Below are positions 31,729 to 39,628 of a DNA stretch of 64,000 nucleotides, in pieces. The notes under the pieces were generated by a model that was not told the origin of the DNA, did not search any database, and saw only the letters and a list, made by a program, of their open reading frames with translations. The stretch covers positions 62,001 through 126,000 of the forward strand of contig CAZRBA010000105.1 in the NCBI GenBank assembly GCA_964598255.1, in the 5' to 3' direction. The stretch comes from Caldithrix sp964598255 (lineage in GTDB: Bacteria > Calditrichota > Calditrichia > Calditrichales > Calditrichaceae). Position 1 is the first letter of the stretch. Every line of letters starts with the position of its first letter. A program made the position numbers and the translations under genes.

Positions 31729-33114
31729 CTATCCTTCCAAACGTTTGGTGTTTACAATATTTAACTTTTGCATTCGCGAACGTAAATGGCGCTCGGTAAT
31801 GCCTAAAAGTCGTGCCGCCTGACTTTGATTGCCGCGTTTTAATTCCAGAGCCTTTTCGATCATTTCTCGTTCGAAAGCGGCCACTTTTTCCGGATACGGA
31901 TCGTTAAAATCGGACGGGTCCAGAATATTGCGTTCGTTTCCGGCGCTTAACCCCGAAGGGAAATCGGATGTGGTTAACACTTCATCCCGTGCTAAAACCA
32001 CGGCACGTTCGATTAAATTTTCCAACTCGCGAACATTACCCGGAAAATGGTAACGCATCAAATAGGCCTGTGCTTCTTTACTAATCCCTTTGATAGGTTT
32101 ATTATTTGCTTTAGCATATTTTTCAATAAAATGCCTTATCAAAACGGGGATGTCGGTTTTGCGTTCACGCAAGGGAGGAATGTGAATCGTAACCACATTT
32201 ATGCGATAGAACAAATCTTCACGAAAGGTTCCTTTGCGAATCATTTCTTCCAAATTACGGTTAGTGGCAGCAATTACGCGTACGTCGCTTTTGATGGTTT
32301 CGTTGCCGCCCACTCTCTCAAAGGCACCGAACTGCAAGGCTCGCAGCAATTTAACTTGCGTTTGCAAAGGGATATCGCCAATTTCATCGATAAACAATGT
32401 TCCCCCATCGGCCTGTTCAAAGCGTCCGATTCTACGCCCGATGGCTCCGGTAAAGCTGCCTTTTTCGTGACCGAAAAGCTCGCTTTCCAACAAACTTTCC
32501 GTTAGAGCCGCACAATTAACCGTAATTAAAGGTTTGTCTTTACGATCACTGGCATAGTGAATGGCGCGTGCAATCAATTCCTTACCGGTACCGCTTTCTC
32601 CTCGGATGAGTACCGTAGCTTTGCTTTTCGCAACCCGGGCAGCCGTATTGAGAACTTCTTCCATGGCGCCACTCTGAGAAATAATGGCATCGAATTTAAA
32701 TTTTTCCTGTAATTGCTGCTTTAACATTTTGTTTTCGGAAATCAGATAGTTGTGCTCACGCGCTTTTTGCACCAATAATTCCAGTTCATCTAAATCGACC
32801 GGTTTGGAAAGATAATCGTAGGCTCCTTCTTTCATTACCCGAACCGCATCTTCGGTTTGGCTGTAAGCTGTAATCACAACCACGGGAATTTCCGGATTAA
32901 TCGCTTTGATGGCTTTTACCACTTCCAGGCCACTCATATCCGGCATGCGAAAATCGGTAAAAACCAAATCGACATCATTACTGCGGACAATTTCGAGGCC
33001 TTCGTTTCCGGAATTTGCCGTAAACACCGAATACTTGCGCCGCTGCAGAAAAGATTTCAACGAAATAATTTGCGCCGGTTCATCGTCAATCAAAAGAATT
33101 TTAAAATCGGCCAT
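31729..33114 (-). CDS. Sigma-54-dependent NtrC-family response regulator
   Basis: 461 aa. Receiver (1-120; Asp54 in 'VFTDFRMPD', Lys104 in 'YLSKP'), AAA+ domain with Walker A 'GESGTGKE' (172-179), sigma-54 contact loop 'GSFTGA' (219-224) in place of the usual GAFTGA, Walker B 'FIDEIGD' (241-247), arginine-finger region 'FREDLFYRINV', and C-terminal Fis-type HTH ('NQSQAARLLGITERHLRSRM', residues about 430-455). Activates transcription from -24/-12 promoters. It lies in an operon behind an outer-membrane barrel gene whose upstream region has such a promoter, so it is probably autoregulated. The likely cognate kinase is at 39629-41656. ZraR/AtoC-like in architecture. Confidence 0.93.
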   Translation of the reverse strand: MADFKILLIDDEPAQIISLKSFLQRRKYSVFTANSGNEGLEIVRSNDVDLVFTDFRMPDMSGLEVVKAIKAINPEIPVVVITAYSQTEDAVRVMKEGAYDYLSKPVDLDELELLVQKAREHNYLISENKMLKQQLQEKFKFDAIISQSGAMEEVLNTAARVAKSKATVLIRGESGTGKELIARAIHYASDRKDKPLITVNCAALTESLLESELFGHEKGSFTGAIGRRIGRFEQADGGTLFIDEIGDIPLQTQVKLLRALQFGAFERVGGNETIKSDVRVIAATNRNLEEMIRKGTFREDLFYRINVVTIHIPPLRERKTDIPVLIRHFIEKYAKANNKPIKGISKEAQAYLMRYHFPGNVRELENLIERAVVLARDEVLTTSDFPSGLSAGNERNILDPSDFNDPYPEKVAAFEREMIEKALELKRGNQSQAARLLGITERHLRSRMQKLNIVNTKRLEG

Positions 33115-33138
33115 AAGCTTTACTCCATGTTTTTCAGC

Positions 33139-34302
33139 CTAAAATTTCCATGAAATCCCACCGCCAAAAATTGTATTGTGGTAATCGTACCAGTAACTGT
33201 TCGACTTGTTTGAAATATAGTTGTAATTCAGATTGAATTCCACGGCCTGCAAAAAACTCTTTTTAAAATAGAATGTTTTCATTAACGAAACATACACATT
33301 TCGGTTGTCGTCGGTTCGCAAGCCACCCGATCCTACGCTATCGTCGGCTGAAACGAAAGCTTGTTCGCTGATATAATTTTTGTGCACCGCACCTATGCCG
33401 ATTTGCAGTTTCGCTCTATAGGGCAAAATCCAAGTAAATTGGCCTGAGACGCCATCGCTTTCGTAACTAAACGGGTCATCATACAACTCTTCGTCCTGAT
33501 AGTAATTGGTACTGTTAATAAAATCCGTTTGTTCGGTTAAACTGATTTGTTTGCGGTACTGAACATACACACCAACTTTCGGATGGATCGATTGAGCAAC
33601 CCTGGCCAGAAGCACGATATGGGTCATACTGGGCACCGAAAGTTGAGAAGGTAAGAAAGTTTGCTCCATGTGTCTTCCTCTGCCCCGCATACCCCATTCT
33701 TCTTCGGAATAGAGAGGGCTTATTTCTTTTCCGGCAAACGATTTATTTCCCAAATCGGTTTCCAATATTAACGTTGTTTTGGTTGCAAACGATTTATTCA
33801 CCTGAGCAAAAATATAATGTCTGTAATTGGTCAAATCCGGCAAATTAGCGTAGGATCTGTAGCGAAAATTATAACCCGTTTTAAAAAACATAAAATCCAG
33901 ATCAAAATTTAAACTGGCGTAAGCATATAGTTGGCTATAATTATAATAATCATATTGCTGCCCGTTAATGCGCAAAGCAAAATCCGCTCCATAGTAGAAC
34001 CCGTGGCGTTCTTCTTTGCCAAAGGGATGGAAGGCATTTACGCCCAATGATTGCAGCAAAAAATTTCGTTCGCTGTAATCTCTGTAAAAATAGAATGTTC
34101 CGGCATAATAAAATTTTAATTCCGAATTTTGAGGCTGATAATTTAATTTAAGACCGATATTGCTTAACACATCGCTAACCGGTTCTGGCGAACGAAACAA
34201 ATTATCATCGGCATACGAATTCATTTCCGTAGTGGCAGTAAACTGAGCAAACGAAAGTGTAGAAAAGGCCAATAAGACGAAGTAAAGAAATTTCTGCTGC
34301 AT
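33139..34302 (-). CDS. Outer-membrane beta-barrel protein
   Basis: 387 aa from the ATG at 34302, chosen because a signal peptide starts there ('MQQKFLYFVLLAFSTLSFA'). The rest is alternating aromatic/hydrophobic beta strands ('SELKFYYAGTFYFYRDYS', 'MFFKTGYNFRYRSYANLP', 'RAKLQIGIGAVHKNYIS') and it ends in '...FGGGISWKF', a C-terminal Phe typical of BAM-inserted barrels. No known family motif was recognised. First gene of the operon with the NtrC-type regulator and a DxDGDG protein; a sigma-54-type promoter lies at 34344-34358. A role as a channel or sensor in the envelope response is inferred from this context. Confidence 0.75.
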   Translation of the reverse strand: MQQKFLYFVLLAFSTLSFAQFTATTEMNSYADDNLFRSPEPVSDVLSNIGLKLNYQPQNSELKFYYAGTFYFYRDYSERNFLLQSLGVNAFHPFGKEERHGFYYGADFALRINGQQYDYYNYSQLYAYASLNFDLDFMFFKTGYNFRYRSYANLPDLTNYRHYIFAQVNKSFATKTTLILETDLGNKSFAGKEISPLYSEEEWGMRGRGRHMEQTFLPSQLSVPSMTHIVLLARVAQSIHPKVGVYVQYRKQISLTEQTDFINSTNYYQDEELYDDPFSYESDGVSGQFTWILPYRAKLQIGIGAVHKNYISEQAFVSADDSVGSGGLRTDDNRNVYVSLMKTFYFKKSFLQAVEFNLNYNYISNKSNSYWYDYHNTIFGGGISWKF

Positions 34303-34629
34303 TGTATTAACCCCATTTTTAATATTCAACTGCAATAAAACGTACAATAATGATGCCACTTTTTCGAAAAATCGTTATCCGCTTGTTTTTTAATGGAATA
34401 AGTAAATCACAAAAATTCATAACGAAAAACATATTCGCCCAAACGGTCGAAGATACTACTATTTTGGTCGAATTTCAAATCTCGCAACGACCCGAATACA
34501 CGGTTATTTATTCTACAGTAAAAAGCTCCTTAAAAAATTTATTGAAAATAAGGCCGTTTCAATTCTTGCATTTTCGGGCATTCTGCTTATATTTGTCTAA
34601 AGGACTTTTTACGCGGGGGGGGAAGCAAG
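34303..34629. other. Divergent intergenic region between barrel gene and type IX cargo gene
   Basis: About 330 bases. It contains the sigma-54-type promoter for the barrel operon (34344-34358, minus) and, on the plus side, the promoter and the G-rich ribosome-binding site (GGGGGGGAAG, about 34615-34625) of the gene at 34630. No additional gene is supported. Confidence 0.5.
34344..34358 (-). promoter_or_regulatory. Putative sigma-54 promoter (-24/-12) of the barrel-regulator operon
   Basis: Minus strand TGGCAT-CATTA-TTGT; consensus TGGCAC-N5-TTGC. The conserved GG and the -12 T-T-G are at the right distance; the -12 GC reads GT. The start codon at 34302 is 42 nt downstream, allowing a leader of about 30 nt. 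Confidence 0.6.
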
Positions 34630-36372
34630 ATGCGCATTTTTAACTATCTTCTTATCATTTCATTTGTTATCGTTTCGAATCTGTTGGCCCAATGGTCATC
34701 CGATTCTCTGCAAAACACGCCCATCATCGTATCTTCCGGAGATCAGGTTGTACCCAAAATTAAAGCCACCTCCGACGGTGGTTGTTACATTTCATGGTAC
34801 GATAACCGTAGCGGCAACTATGATATGTATTTACAACGCCTAAATGCACAGGGAGAAAAAATGTGGGCCCAAGACGGATTATTGATTAGTAACCACCCGC
34901 AGGACACTTGGGTTACCGATTACGATTTAGCAGTGGATGCACAGGATAATGCCATTTTGGTGTTTAATGATATTCGCAACGGCGACGATAATGGTTGGGA
35001 TGTTTTTGCTTACAAAATTTCTCCGGATGGTGATTTTCTTTGGGGTTCAAACGGAATTGATCTTTCACCAGCTGTTAATTCCGAAAGCGAAATGTCGCCA
35101 AAGGTTGTGGCAACTTCGGGAGGTAATTATGTATTTGCCTGGACACGCTCGGGGGCGGATGACGAGGTTGCTTTGCAGAAATTGTCTTCCTCCGGAAATA
35201 AGCTTTGGGGAACCGACGGTCTAACGATTTTAGGACAGCAAGGCGGCGGGGCTTCACACCCCCTATTGATTGCCGCCAAAAACGATAGTGTCATTGTTTT
35301 ATGGAAAAACATGATTGGCTCATATCCGGCGACTAAAACGATTTTACTGGCTCAGAAGTTAACCCCAGAAGGTACGTATGCTTGGGACGCTAACGGAGTT
35401 GTGGTTTACGATAACGGTAACATTCCCACATATTACGATCCGGTAATGTGCTCTGATGATAACAGCGGGGCTTTTATCGCCTGGGAAGAGCAGCCCACCA
35501 CAGATGAATCATATGTGGAAGTGGGGCATTTAAAGGCGGACGGCAGTTTGGGATATCCGCTTAACGGAATTAAAACCGCTACCACTTCCGCACGCAAACA
35601 CTGGAAACCCAGTATTACCTTTAACTCGTCTGAGAATGCTTTGTTTTGCTACTGGATTGATACCGACATCACCCAGAACCAATATGGCATTTACGGCCAA
35701 AAAATGGATTTGTCCGGCAACCTTTTTTGGGGGAATGACGGGAAATCATTTATTCCTCTTGGCGGCTGCACTATTTCGTTTGTCCGAACTGTAAACACGG
35801 ATACCAGTGTTTACGTAGGATATTTCCAAAGTTCCGCCCCGAATGCGTATGACGAAGCTGTTAAATGTTTTCTTACGGATGTTAACGGCAACGTTATCTG
35901 GAATTCGGTTATCTTATCGGCAGCAAGTTTAGGCGAAAAGGATGACTTGGTGCTTACGCTTAACGATCATGCTCAGGCATTGTTTGCATGGACGGACAAA
36001 CGAAACGACAGCGGTGATATTTTTGCTCAAAACATAAATGCGGACGGAACCTTGGGGCTGCTGGCGGCCAAATTAAAGGAAACATCCTTACAACCGGAAA
36101 AAATGTATTTAGGTCAAAATTATCCGAATCCTTTTAATCCCAGTACGACCATTCGATATCAAGTTCCCTCACAAGGGAAGCGTATACGGCATGTACAACT
36201 TACTGTTTTCGATTTACAGGGAAAAATGGTCGGCAAAATTTTGGATACGTATCAGCAACCGGGGCGCTATCAGGTGCGTTTTCGGCTTCGCACTTTGCCC
36301 AGCGGCGTTTACCTGTACCGTTTGCAAATTGGGACGATGAGCCAAACACGAAAAATGGTTTTATTAAAATAA
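34630..36372 (+). CDS. Secreted protein with repeats and type IX secretion C-terminal domain
   Basis: 580 aa. Signal peptide (1-20, '...FVIVSNLLAQ'). Residues about 30-480 are repeats of roughly 55-60 residues with 'W(A/G)..G' and 'D.(R/N)' elements ('DNRSGNYDMYLQRLNAQGEK', 'NDIRNGDDNGWDVFAYKISP', 'TDKRNDSGDIFAQNINADGT'), suggestive of a beta-propeller. The last 85 residues are a type IX sorting domain: 'LGQNYPNPFNPSTTIRYQVP' then 'YQVRFRLRTLPSGVYLYRLQ' and 'KMVLLK'. Such cargo crosses the outer membrane through the type IX system and is attached or released at the surface. No secretion-system gene is in the window. Substrate or partner unknown. Confidence 0.8.
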   Translation: MRIFNYLLIISFVIVSNLLAQWSSDSLQNTPIIVSSGDQVVPKIKATSDGGCYISWYDNRSGNYDMYLQRLNAQGEKMWAQDGLLISNHPQDTWVTDYDLAVDAQDNAILVFNDIRNGDDNGWDVFAYKISPDGDFLWGSNGIDLSPAVNSESEMSPKVVATSGGNYVFAWTRSGADDEVALQKLSSSGNKLWGTDGLTILGQQGGGASHPLLIAAKNDSVIVLWKNMIGSYPATKTILLAQKLTPEGTYAWDANGVVVYDNGNIPTYYDPVMCSDDNSGAFIAWEEQPTTDESYVEVGHLKADGSLGYPLNGIKTATTSARKHWKPSITFNSSENALFCYWIDTDITQNQYGIYGQKMDLSGNLFWGNDGKSFIPLGGCTISFVRTVNTDTSVYVGYFQSSAPNAYDEAVKCFLTDVNGNVIWNSVILSAASLGEKDDLVLTLNDHAQALFAWTDKRNDSGDIFAQNINADGTLGLLAAKLKETSLQPEKMYLGQNYPNPFNPSTTIRYQVPSQGKRIRHVQLTVFDLQGKMVGKILDTYQQPGRYQVRFRLRTLPSGVYLYRLQIGTMSQTRKMVLLK

Positions 36373-36716
36373 ATATCGTTTACAATTTCGTCGGTGGTTT
36401 TAAGGATATTTTTACTATAGGATACTTTCGATAGGACTAAACCATTTTCTCTTTTTCAGACAAATAATGGGTAGCACCTACATGTGTTGATTTCTGCAGA
36501 TATAAAAATGTGATGATTAACACAGCGTATATTTGGACATTTATTTAGTTATTTCATATAAATTTATTTTTCGCGTATTGATTTAAAGTCGGCGAATACC
36601 GTAAAGTAATTTTCAACCTTTCAGACGCGGACAGTTAAAATCGATTTAATCCTTTACAATTGGCAACAATTTGGCTTTTAAATAAATCGGTTTTTTGATT
36701 TTGAAAGGAGTAGGTC
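36373..36716. other. Intergenic region between the two type IX cargo genes
   Basis: About 345 bases, AT-rich. It should hold the 3' end of the first cargo transcript and the promoter of the second. No terminator hairpin comparable to that after 38153 and no gene were found. Confidence 0.4.
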
Positions 36717-38153
36717 ATGAAACGCTTTCTGGTTTTCGTTTCTCTTTTTTTACTACCTTCTTTTTTATTTTCTTCAACAACTTTTCAGAAAACATTTGGA
36801 GACACAGCCAAAGATGTGGGATATGGAATTCTGCAGTTACCCGATAATCAATATTTGATAATCGGATACACCTATTCTTTCGGGGCAAAGGGCATGGATG
36901 GATACTTGATCGACATGGATGGCTCCGGAAAAATGCTTTGGCAAGAAAATATCGATTTAGGAGGTGATGAGTTTTTACGACATGGCGTGTTATTGCCAGA
37001 CGGGGATATTTTACTTACCGGGTACAGTCGGGCTGACGCTTCGTCTCCAACGGATTTATTGTTACTTAAAATCAATCATTCTGGTCAGGTGCTATGGAGT
37101 AAGATTTATGGCGGAAGCGGAACGGATTTGGGCTGGGATATCCAAGCAAGTCCGGATGGGAATTATGTGGTTTCCGGTTACACCAATTCTTACGGTGCCG
37201 GTCAATACGATGTCTGGATTCTAAAAATCGATTCGGAAGGCGATACGCTTTGGACAGCACTGGCCGGCGGTACGGGCGACGATGAAGGACGCGGTTGCGC
37301 CGTGGATGGTAAGGGCAATATCTATGTTTCGGCTAAATCGTATTCTTTTTTTGCTCCTGACATGTACATGATTAAGCTACATTCAGACGGATCCAAGGCC
37401 TGGTTGAAATCGTTTTCTTCAACCGGCTGGACTGAGGGATATGATGTTTGTATTGCGGATAGCAATGCAGTGTTTGCGGGATATGGATATTGGGGAAATC
37501 ACGATATGCTTTTGGTAGACATGAATTCTTCCGGTGATACGTTGTTCACTTGCCATGCGGGTTTATCTAACGACGATTATGCTTTTGCCATTTCCCCTAC
37601 TTCGGATAAAGGATTTGTCATGGTTGGCAGAAGCACTTCTTTTGGTGGCGGAAATAAAGGCATGATACTAAAGGTGGATGCTCAGGGAAAAGAACAATGG
37701 CAAAACGCCTGGGGCGGCGATCAGGAAGATATGCTTTGGGACGTACTGGAGACCGATGACAAAGGATATTTGGCAGTTGGGTTTACTAAGTCGTTTGGTC
37801 AGGGAGATGCGGACGTGTATGTGGTTAAAACGGATTCCGCAGGGAATGTTACCGGAATTGCCCCGTCCAAACAATATGTGGCAAGCGGTTTTATGCTCGA
37901 ACAAAATTACCCAAATCCATTTAATCCGACAACGACTATTTCGTATCAAATTAACGGGAACAAAAGACAATATGTGCATTTGGCTGTTTATGATATTAGC
38001 GGGAAATTAATCGTTAACTTGGCACAGGGATGGCAAAGTGCAGGCAAGCATCATTTTCGTTTTAACGGGCAGAATTTGCCCAGCGGGATTTATGTGTATC
38101 AATTAAGCGTGGGTAAATTTAGCCAAAGCAAGAAAATGGTTCTATTAAAATAG
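36717..38153 (+). CDS. Secreted beta-propeller protein with type IX secretion C-terminal domain
   Basis: 478 aa. Signal peptide 1-19. Seven or so repeats of about 50-55 residues with a 'D.(G/S)Y.(I/V).G.T.S.G.G..D.(Y/W)(I/L)(L/I)K.D..G' pattern (for example 'DGNYVVSGYTNSYGAGQYDV', 'DKGFVMVGRSTSFGGGNKGM', 'DKGYLAVGFTKSFGQGDADV') point to a propeller. C-terminal sorting domain from about 395: 'LEQNYPNPFNPTTTISYQIN' ... 'LPSGIYVYQLSVGKFSQSKK', very like that of the gene upstream. AAAGGAG precedes the ATG. The stop codon sits in the right arm of the terminator at 38133-38162. Confidence 0.85.
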   Translation: MKRFLVFVSLFLLPSFLFSSTTFQKTFGDTAKDVGYGILQLPDNQYLIIGYTYSFGAKGMDGYLIDMDGSGKMLWQENIDLGGDEFLRHGVLLPDGDILLTGYSRADASSPTDLLLLKINHSGQVLWSKIYGGSGTDLGWDIQASPDGNYVVSGYTNSYGAGQYDVWILKIDSEGDTLWTALAGGTGDDEGRGCAVDGKGNIYVSAKSYSFFAPDMYMIKLHSDGSKAWLKSFSSTGWTEGYDVCIADSNAVFAGYGYWGNHDMLLVDMNSSGDTLFTCHAGLSNDDYAFAISPTSDKGFVMVGRSTSFGGGNKGMILKVDAQGKEQWQNAWGGDQEDMLWDVLETDDKGYLAVGFTKSFGQGDADVYVVKTDSAGNVTGIAPSKQYVASGFMLEQNYPNPFNPTTTISYQINGNKRQYVHLAVYDISGKLIVNLAQGWQSAGKHHFRFNGQNLPSGIYVYQLSVGKFSQSKKMVLLK

Positions 38154-38162
38154 AACCATTTT
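38133..38162 (+). terminator. Rho-independent-type terminator overlapping the end of the propeller gene
   Basis: Arms AAAATGGTTCTA (38133-38144) and TAGAACCATTTT (38151-38162), perfect 12-bp stem, loop TTAAAA; T-rich sequence follows. The TAG stop codon is the first triplet of the right arm. Confidence 0.8.
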
Positions 38163-38246
38163 CCGTTTTATTACCGGCACAATATTTCCGCAGATCAAGA
38201 TAAAAAATTACGCGCAGGCACGAACCAAAAGCGGTAAACCGCTTAA

Positions 38247-38293
38247 GGCAGCCGTCTTTGGGAATGTTTATTTTTTCCAAAAAGGCGGCTGCC
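38247..38293 (-). terminator. Long hairpin at the end of the hemerythrin-like gene
   Basis: GGCAGCCG (38247-38254) pairs with CGGCTGCC (38286-38293), extended by about five inner pairs and, after a small internal loop, GGAA with TTCC. It includes the stop codon of the hemerythrin-like gene on the minus strand. No clean T-run follows, so it may work as an mRNA 3'-end stabiliser as well. Confidence 0.5.
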
Positions 38294-38753
38294 AGGTAAT
38301 GCATGCGGGTACATGGCGGTCCTTTAGTTTTTCTCCGATTTCTCGCAATGTTTCGGGCAAGAATTCGTTCTCGACCGCAGGAAAAAACTCATTTTCTTCA
38401 AAGCGGACGTGAGCGATTAGCAATCGGGAAAACTGTTGAAACAGTTCCCTGTACTGTTCCTCTTTTTGCACTTGCCCTATTTGTTCCATCAAATCGATAA
38501 ATTCTTTGTGCTCTTTTATCGTTCGTTCTCGTATTGCCTTCGGAATTCGGTTTGCTTCCCCATGGTTCAAAATAATGTTCTCTTCCCGTTTGAAGTGAGG
38601 CAACAAATCATGTTCCCAGATGTATCGGACAAACTGCAAAATTTCGTTTGACGCTGCCTTCTTCTCTACGCCCAACTTTATTCGATTGGCATTGACCAGC
38701 GCGCCATGGTGCTCCCAAGAGAGCGGGACCAAGTATTTTGAACGTTTCATCAA
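38268..38753 (-). CDS. Hemerythrin-like (HHE) domain protein
   Basis: 161 aa, a four-helix HHE fold: 'SWEHHGALVNANRI' (His15/16), 'WEHDLLPHFKREENIIL', 'IKEHKEFIDLMEQIG' and 'LLIAHVRFEENEFFPAVE', supplying the His/Glu ligands of a di-iron centre. Family roles: oxygen or NO binding, iron-centre repair, redox sensing. The tail 'VPACITWQPPFWKK' is an extra segment of unknown meaning. It has its own transcription unit between the propeller gene (convergent) and the DxDGDG gene. Confidence 0.85.
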   Translation of the reverse strand: MMKRSKYLVPLSWEHHGALVNANRIKLGVEKKAASNEILQFVRYIWEHDLLPHFKREENIILNHGEANRIPKAIRERTIKEHKEFIDLMEQIGQVQKEEQYRELFQQFSRLLIAHVRFEENEFFPAVENEFLPETLREIGEKLKDRHVPACITWQPPFWKK

Positions 38754-38827
38754 ATATCCAATTTCTTATTTCGTTATCCGTATTAATTTACAGAAAAATT
38801 TTTCGAAGACAAAAGTTCGTTAAAAAG

Positions 38828-38856
38828 AAAAAGGCCGGCACCATGCCGACCTTTTT
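38828..38856 (-). terminator. Terminator after the second DxDGDG-repeat gene
   Basis: Arms AAAAAGGCCGGCA (38828-38840) and TGCCGACCTTTTT (38844-38856), one mismatch, 3-nt loop. On the minus strand the stem is followed by CTTTTT, a good intrinsic terminator about 30 bases after the stop codon. Confidence 0.8.
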
Positions 38857-38886
38857 CGGGGGTTATGAGGGCTCTAATCGTTTTTT

Positions 38887-39414
38887 TTATTTGCGACCTT
38901 TTTGTGCTTTGCCTTTAAAGCCGTTGCCGGAACCATTCTCGCTACCCATCATGCCAGAGCCATTACCCTGGCCATGCATTCCGTGGCCTTTATTCATCCC
39001 TTGGCCATTCATACGACCGGTACCATCTTCCGGGCGGACAAAGTCCGGATCCTGACCGTTGGGAATTCCGTCGCCATCATCATCCATGGCATTGTCATTA
39101 ATACCATCACCATCGGCATCCACAAATCCATGACCGGCATTACCATTGTGCATTTTACTACCCACGTAATCCGGATCCATTCCGTTGGGAATTCCGTCGC
39201 CGTCGGCATCCGGAGCATTGTCGTTATAGCCGTCGCCATTGGCATCAACAAAACCTTGGCCGTGCTGACCATTGTTTTGATTTTGCATCATCGAATGCAT
39301 TTGATGACGCTGTCCGTTACGGAACTGATTCTTTACCTGAGACGAATCCTGTGCGAAAGCATTGCCGGCAAAAAAGATTGCGGCGATCGTTAAGATTGCG
39401 AATAAGTTCTTCAT
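38887..39414 (-). CDS. Secreted DxDGDG-repeat (calcium-binding-like) protein, second copy
   Basis: 175 aa. Signal peptide 1-21 ('...AAIFFAGNAFAQ'). Four acidic loops: 'DANGDGYND', 'DADGDGIPN', 'DADGDGIND', 'DDDGDGIPN', each D-x-(D/N)-G-D-G, spaced as two pairs with 'DPDYV'/'DPDFV' between; the N- and C-terminal flanks are Gln/Asn/Gly/Met/His-rich. It is a paralogue of 31293-31721 (same order: signal peptide, loops, Gly-rich basic tail). A sigma-54-type promoter lies at 39467-39482 and a terminator at 38828-38856, so it forms its own transcription unit, probably under the regulator at 31729. Ca2+ binding is inferred from the loops. Confidence 0.75.
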   Translation of the reverse strand: MKNLFAILTIAAIFFAGNAFAQDSSQVKNQFRNGQRHQMHSMMQNQNNGQHGQGFVDANGDGYNDNAPDADGDGIPNGMDPDYVGSKMHNGNAGHGFVDADGDGINDNAMDDDGDGIPNGQDPDFVRPEDGTGRMNGQGMNKGHGMHGQGNGSGMMGSENGSGNGFKGKAQKGRK

Positions 39415-39466
39415 AATACTTCTCCTTTTGTTTGGTACGTTTAGTTCAACTTCACTTCTTATAGTG

Positions 39467-39482
39467 ACAAATAGCGTGCCAA
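39467..39482 (-). promoter_or_regulatory. Putative sigma-54 promoter (-24/-12) of the second DxDGDG gene
   Basis: Minus strand TTGGCACG-CTAT-TTGT, nearly identical to the consensus TTGGCACG-N4-TTGC. The ATG at 39414 is 53 nt downstream with AAGGAGAAG before it. Confidence 0.7.
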
Positions 39483-39628
39483 AAAAGGAGACAATATCTA
39501 TGTTGCTGATTTTAATTAAAATACAACAATATTACAAAATCAAAAAAAACATAAATATCGACTGGCGCGGCGATTCTTTAAACCGTTTGGTCGAAAAAGA
39601 AAGGTTAATCGGGGGATATTGCAAAAAA

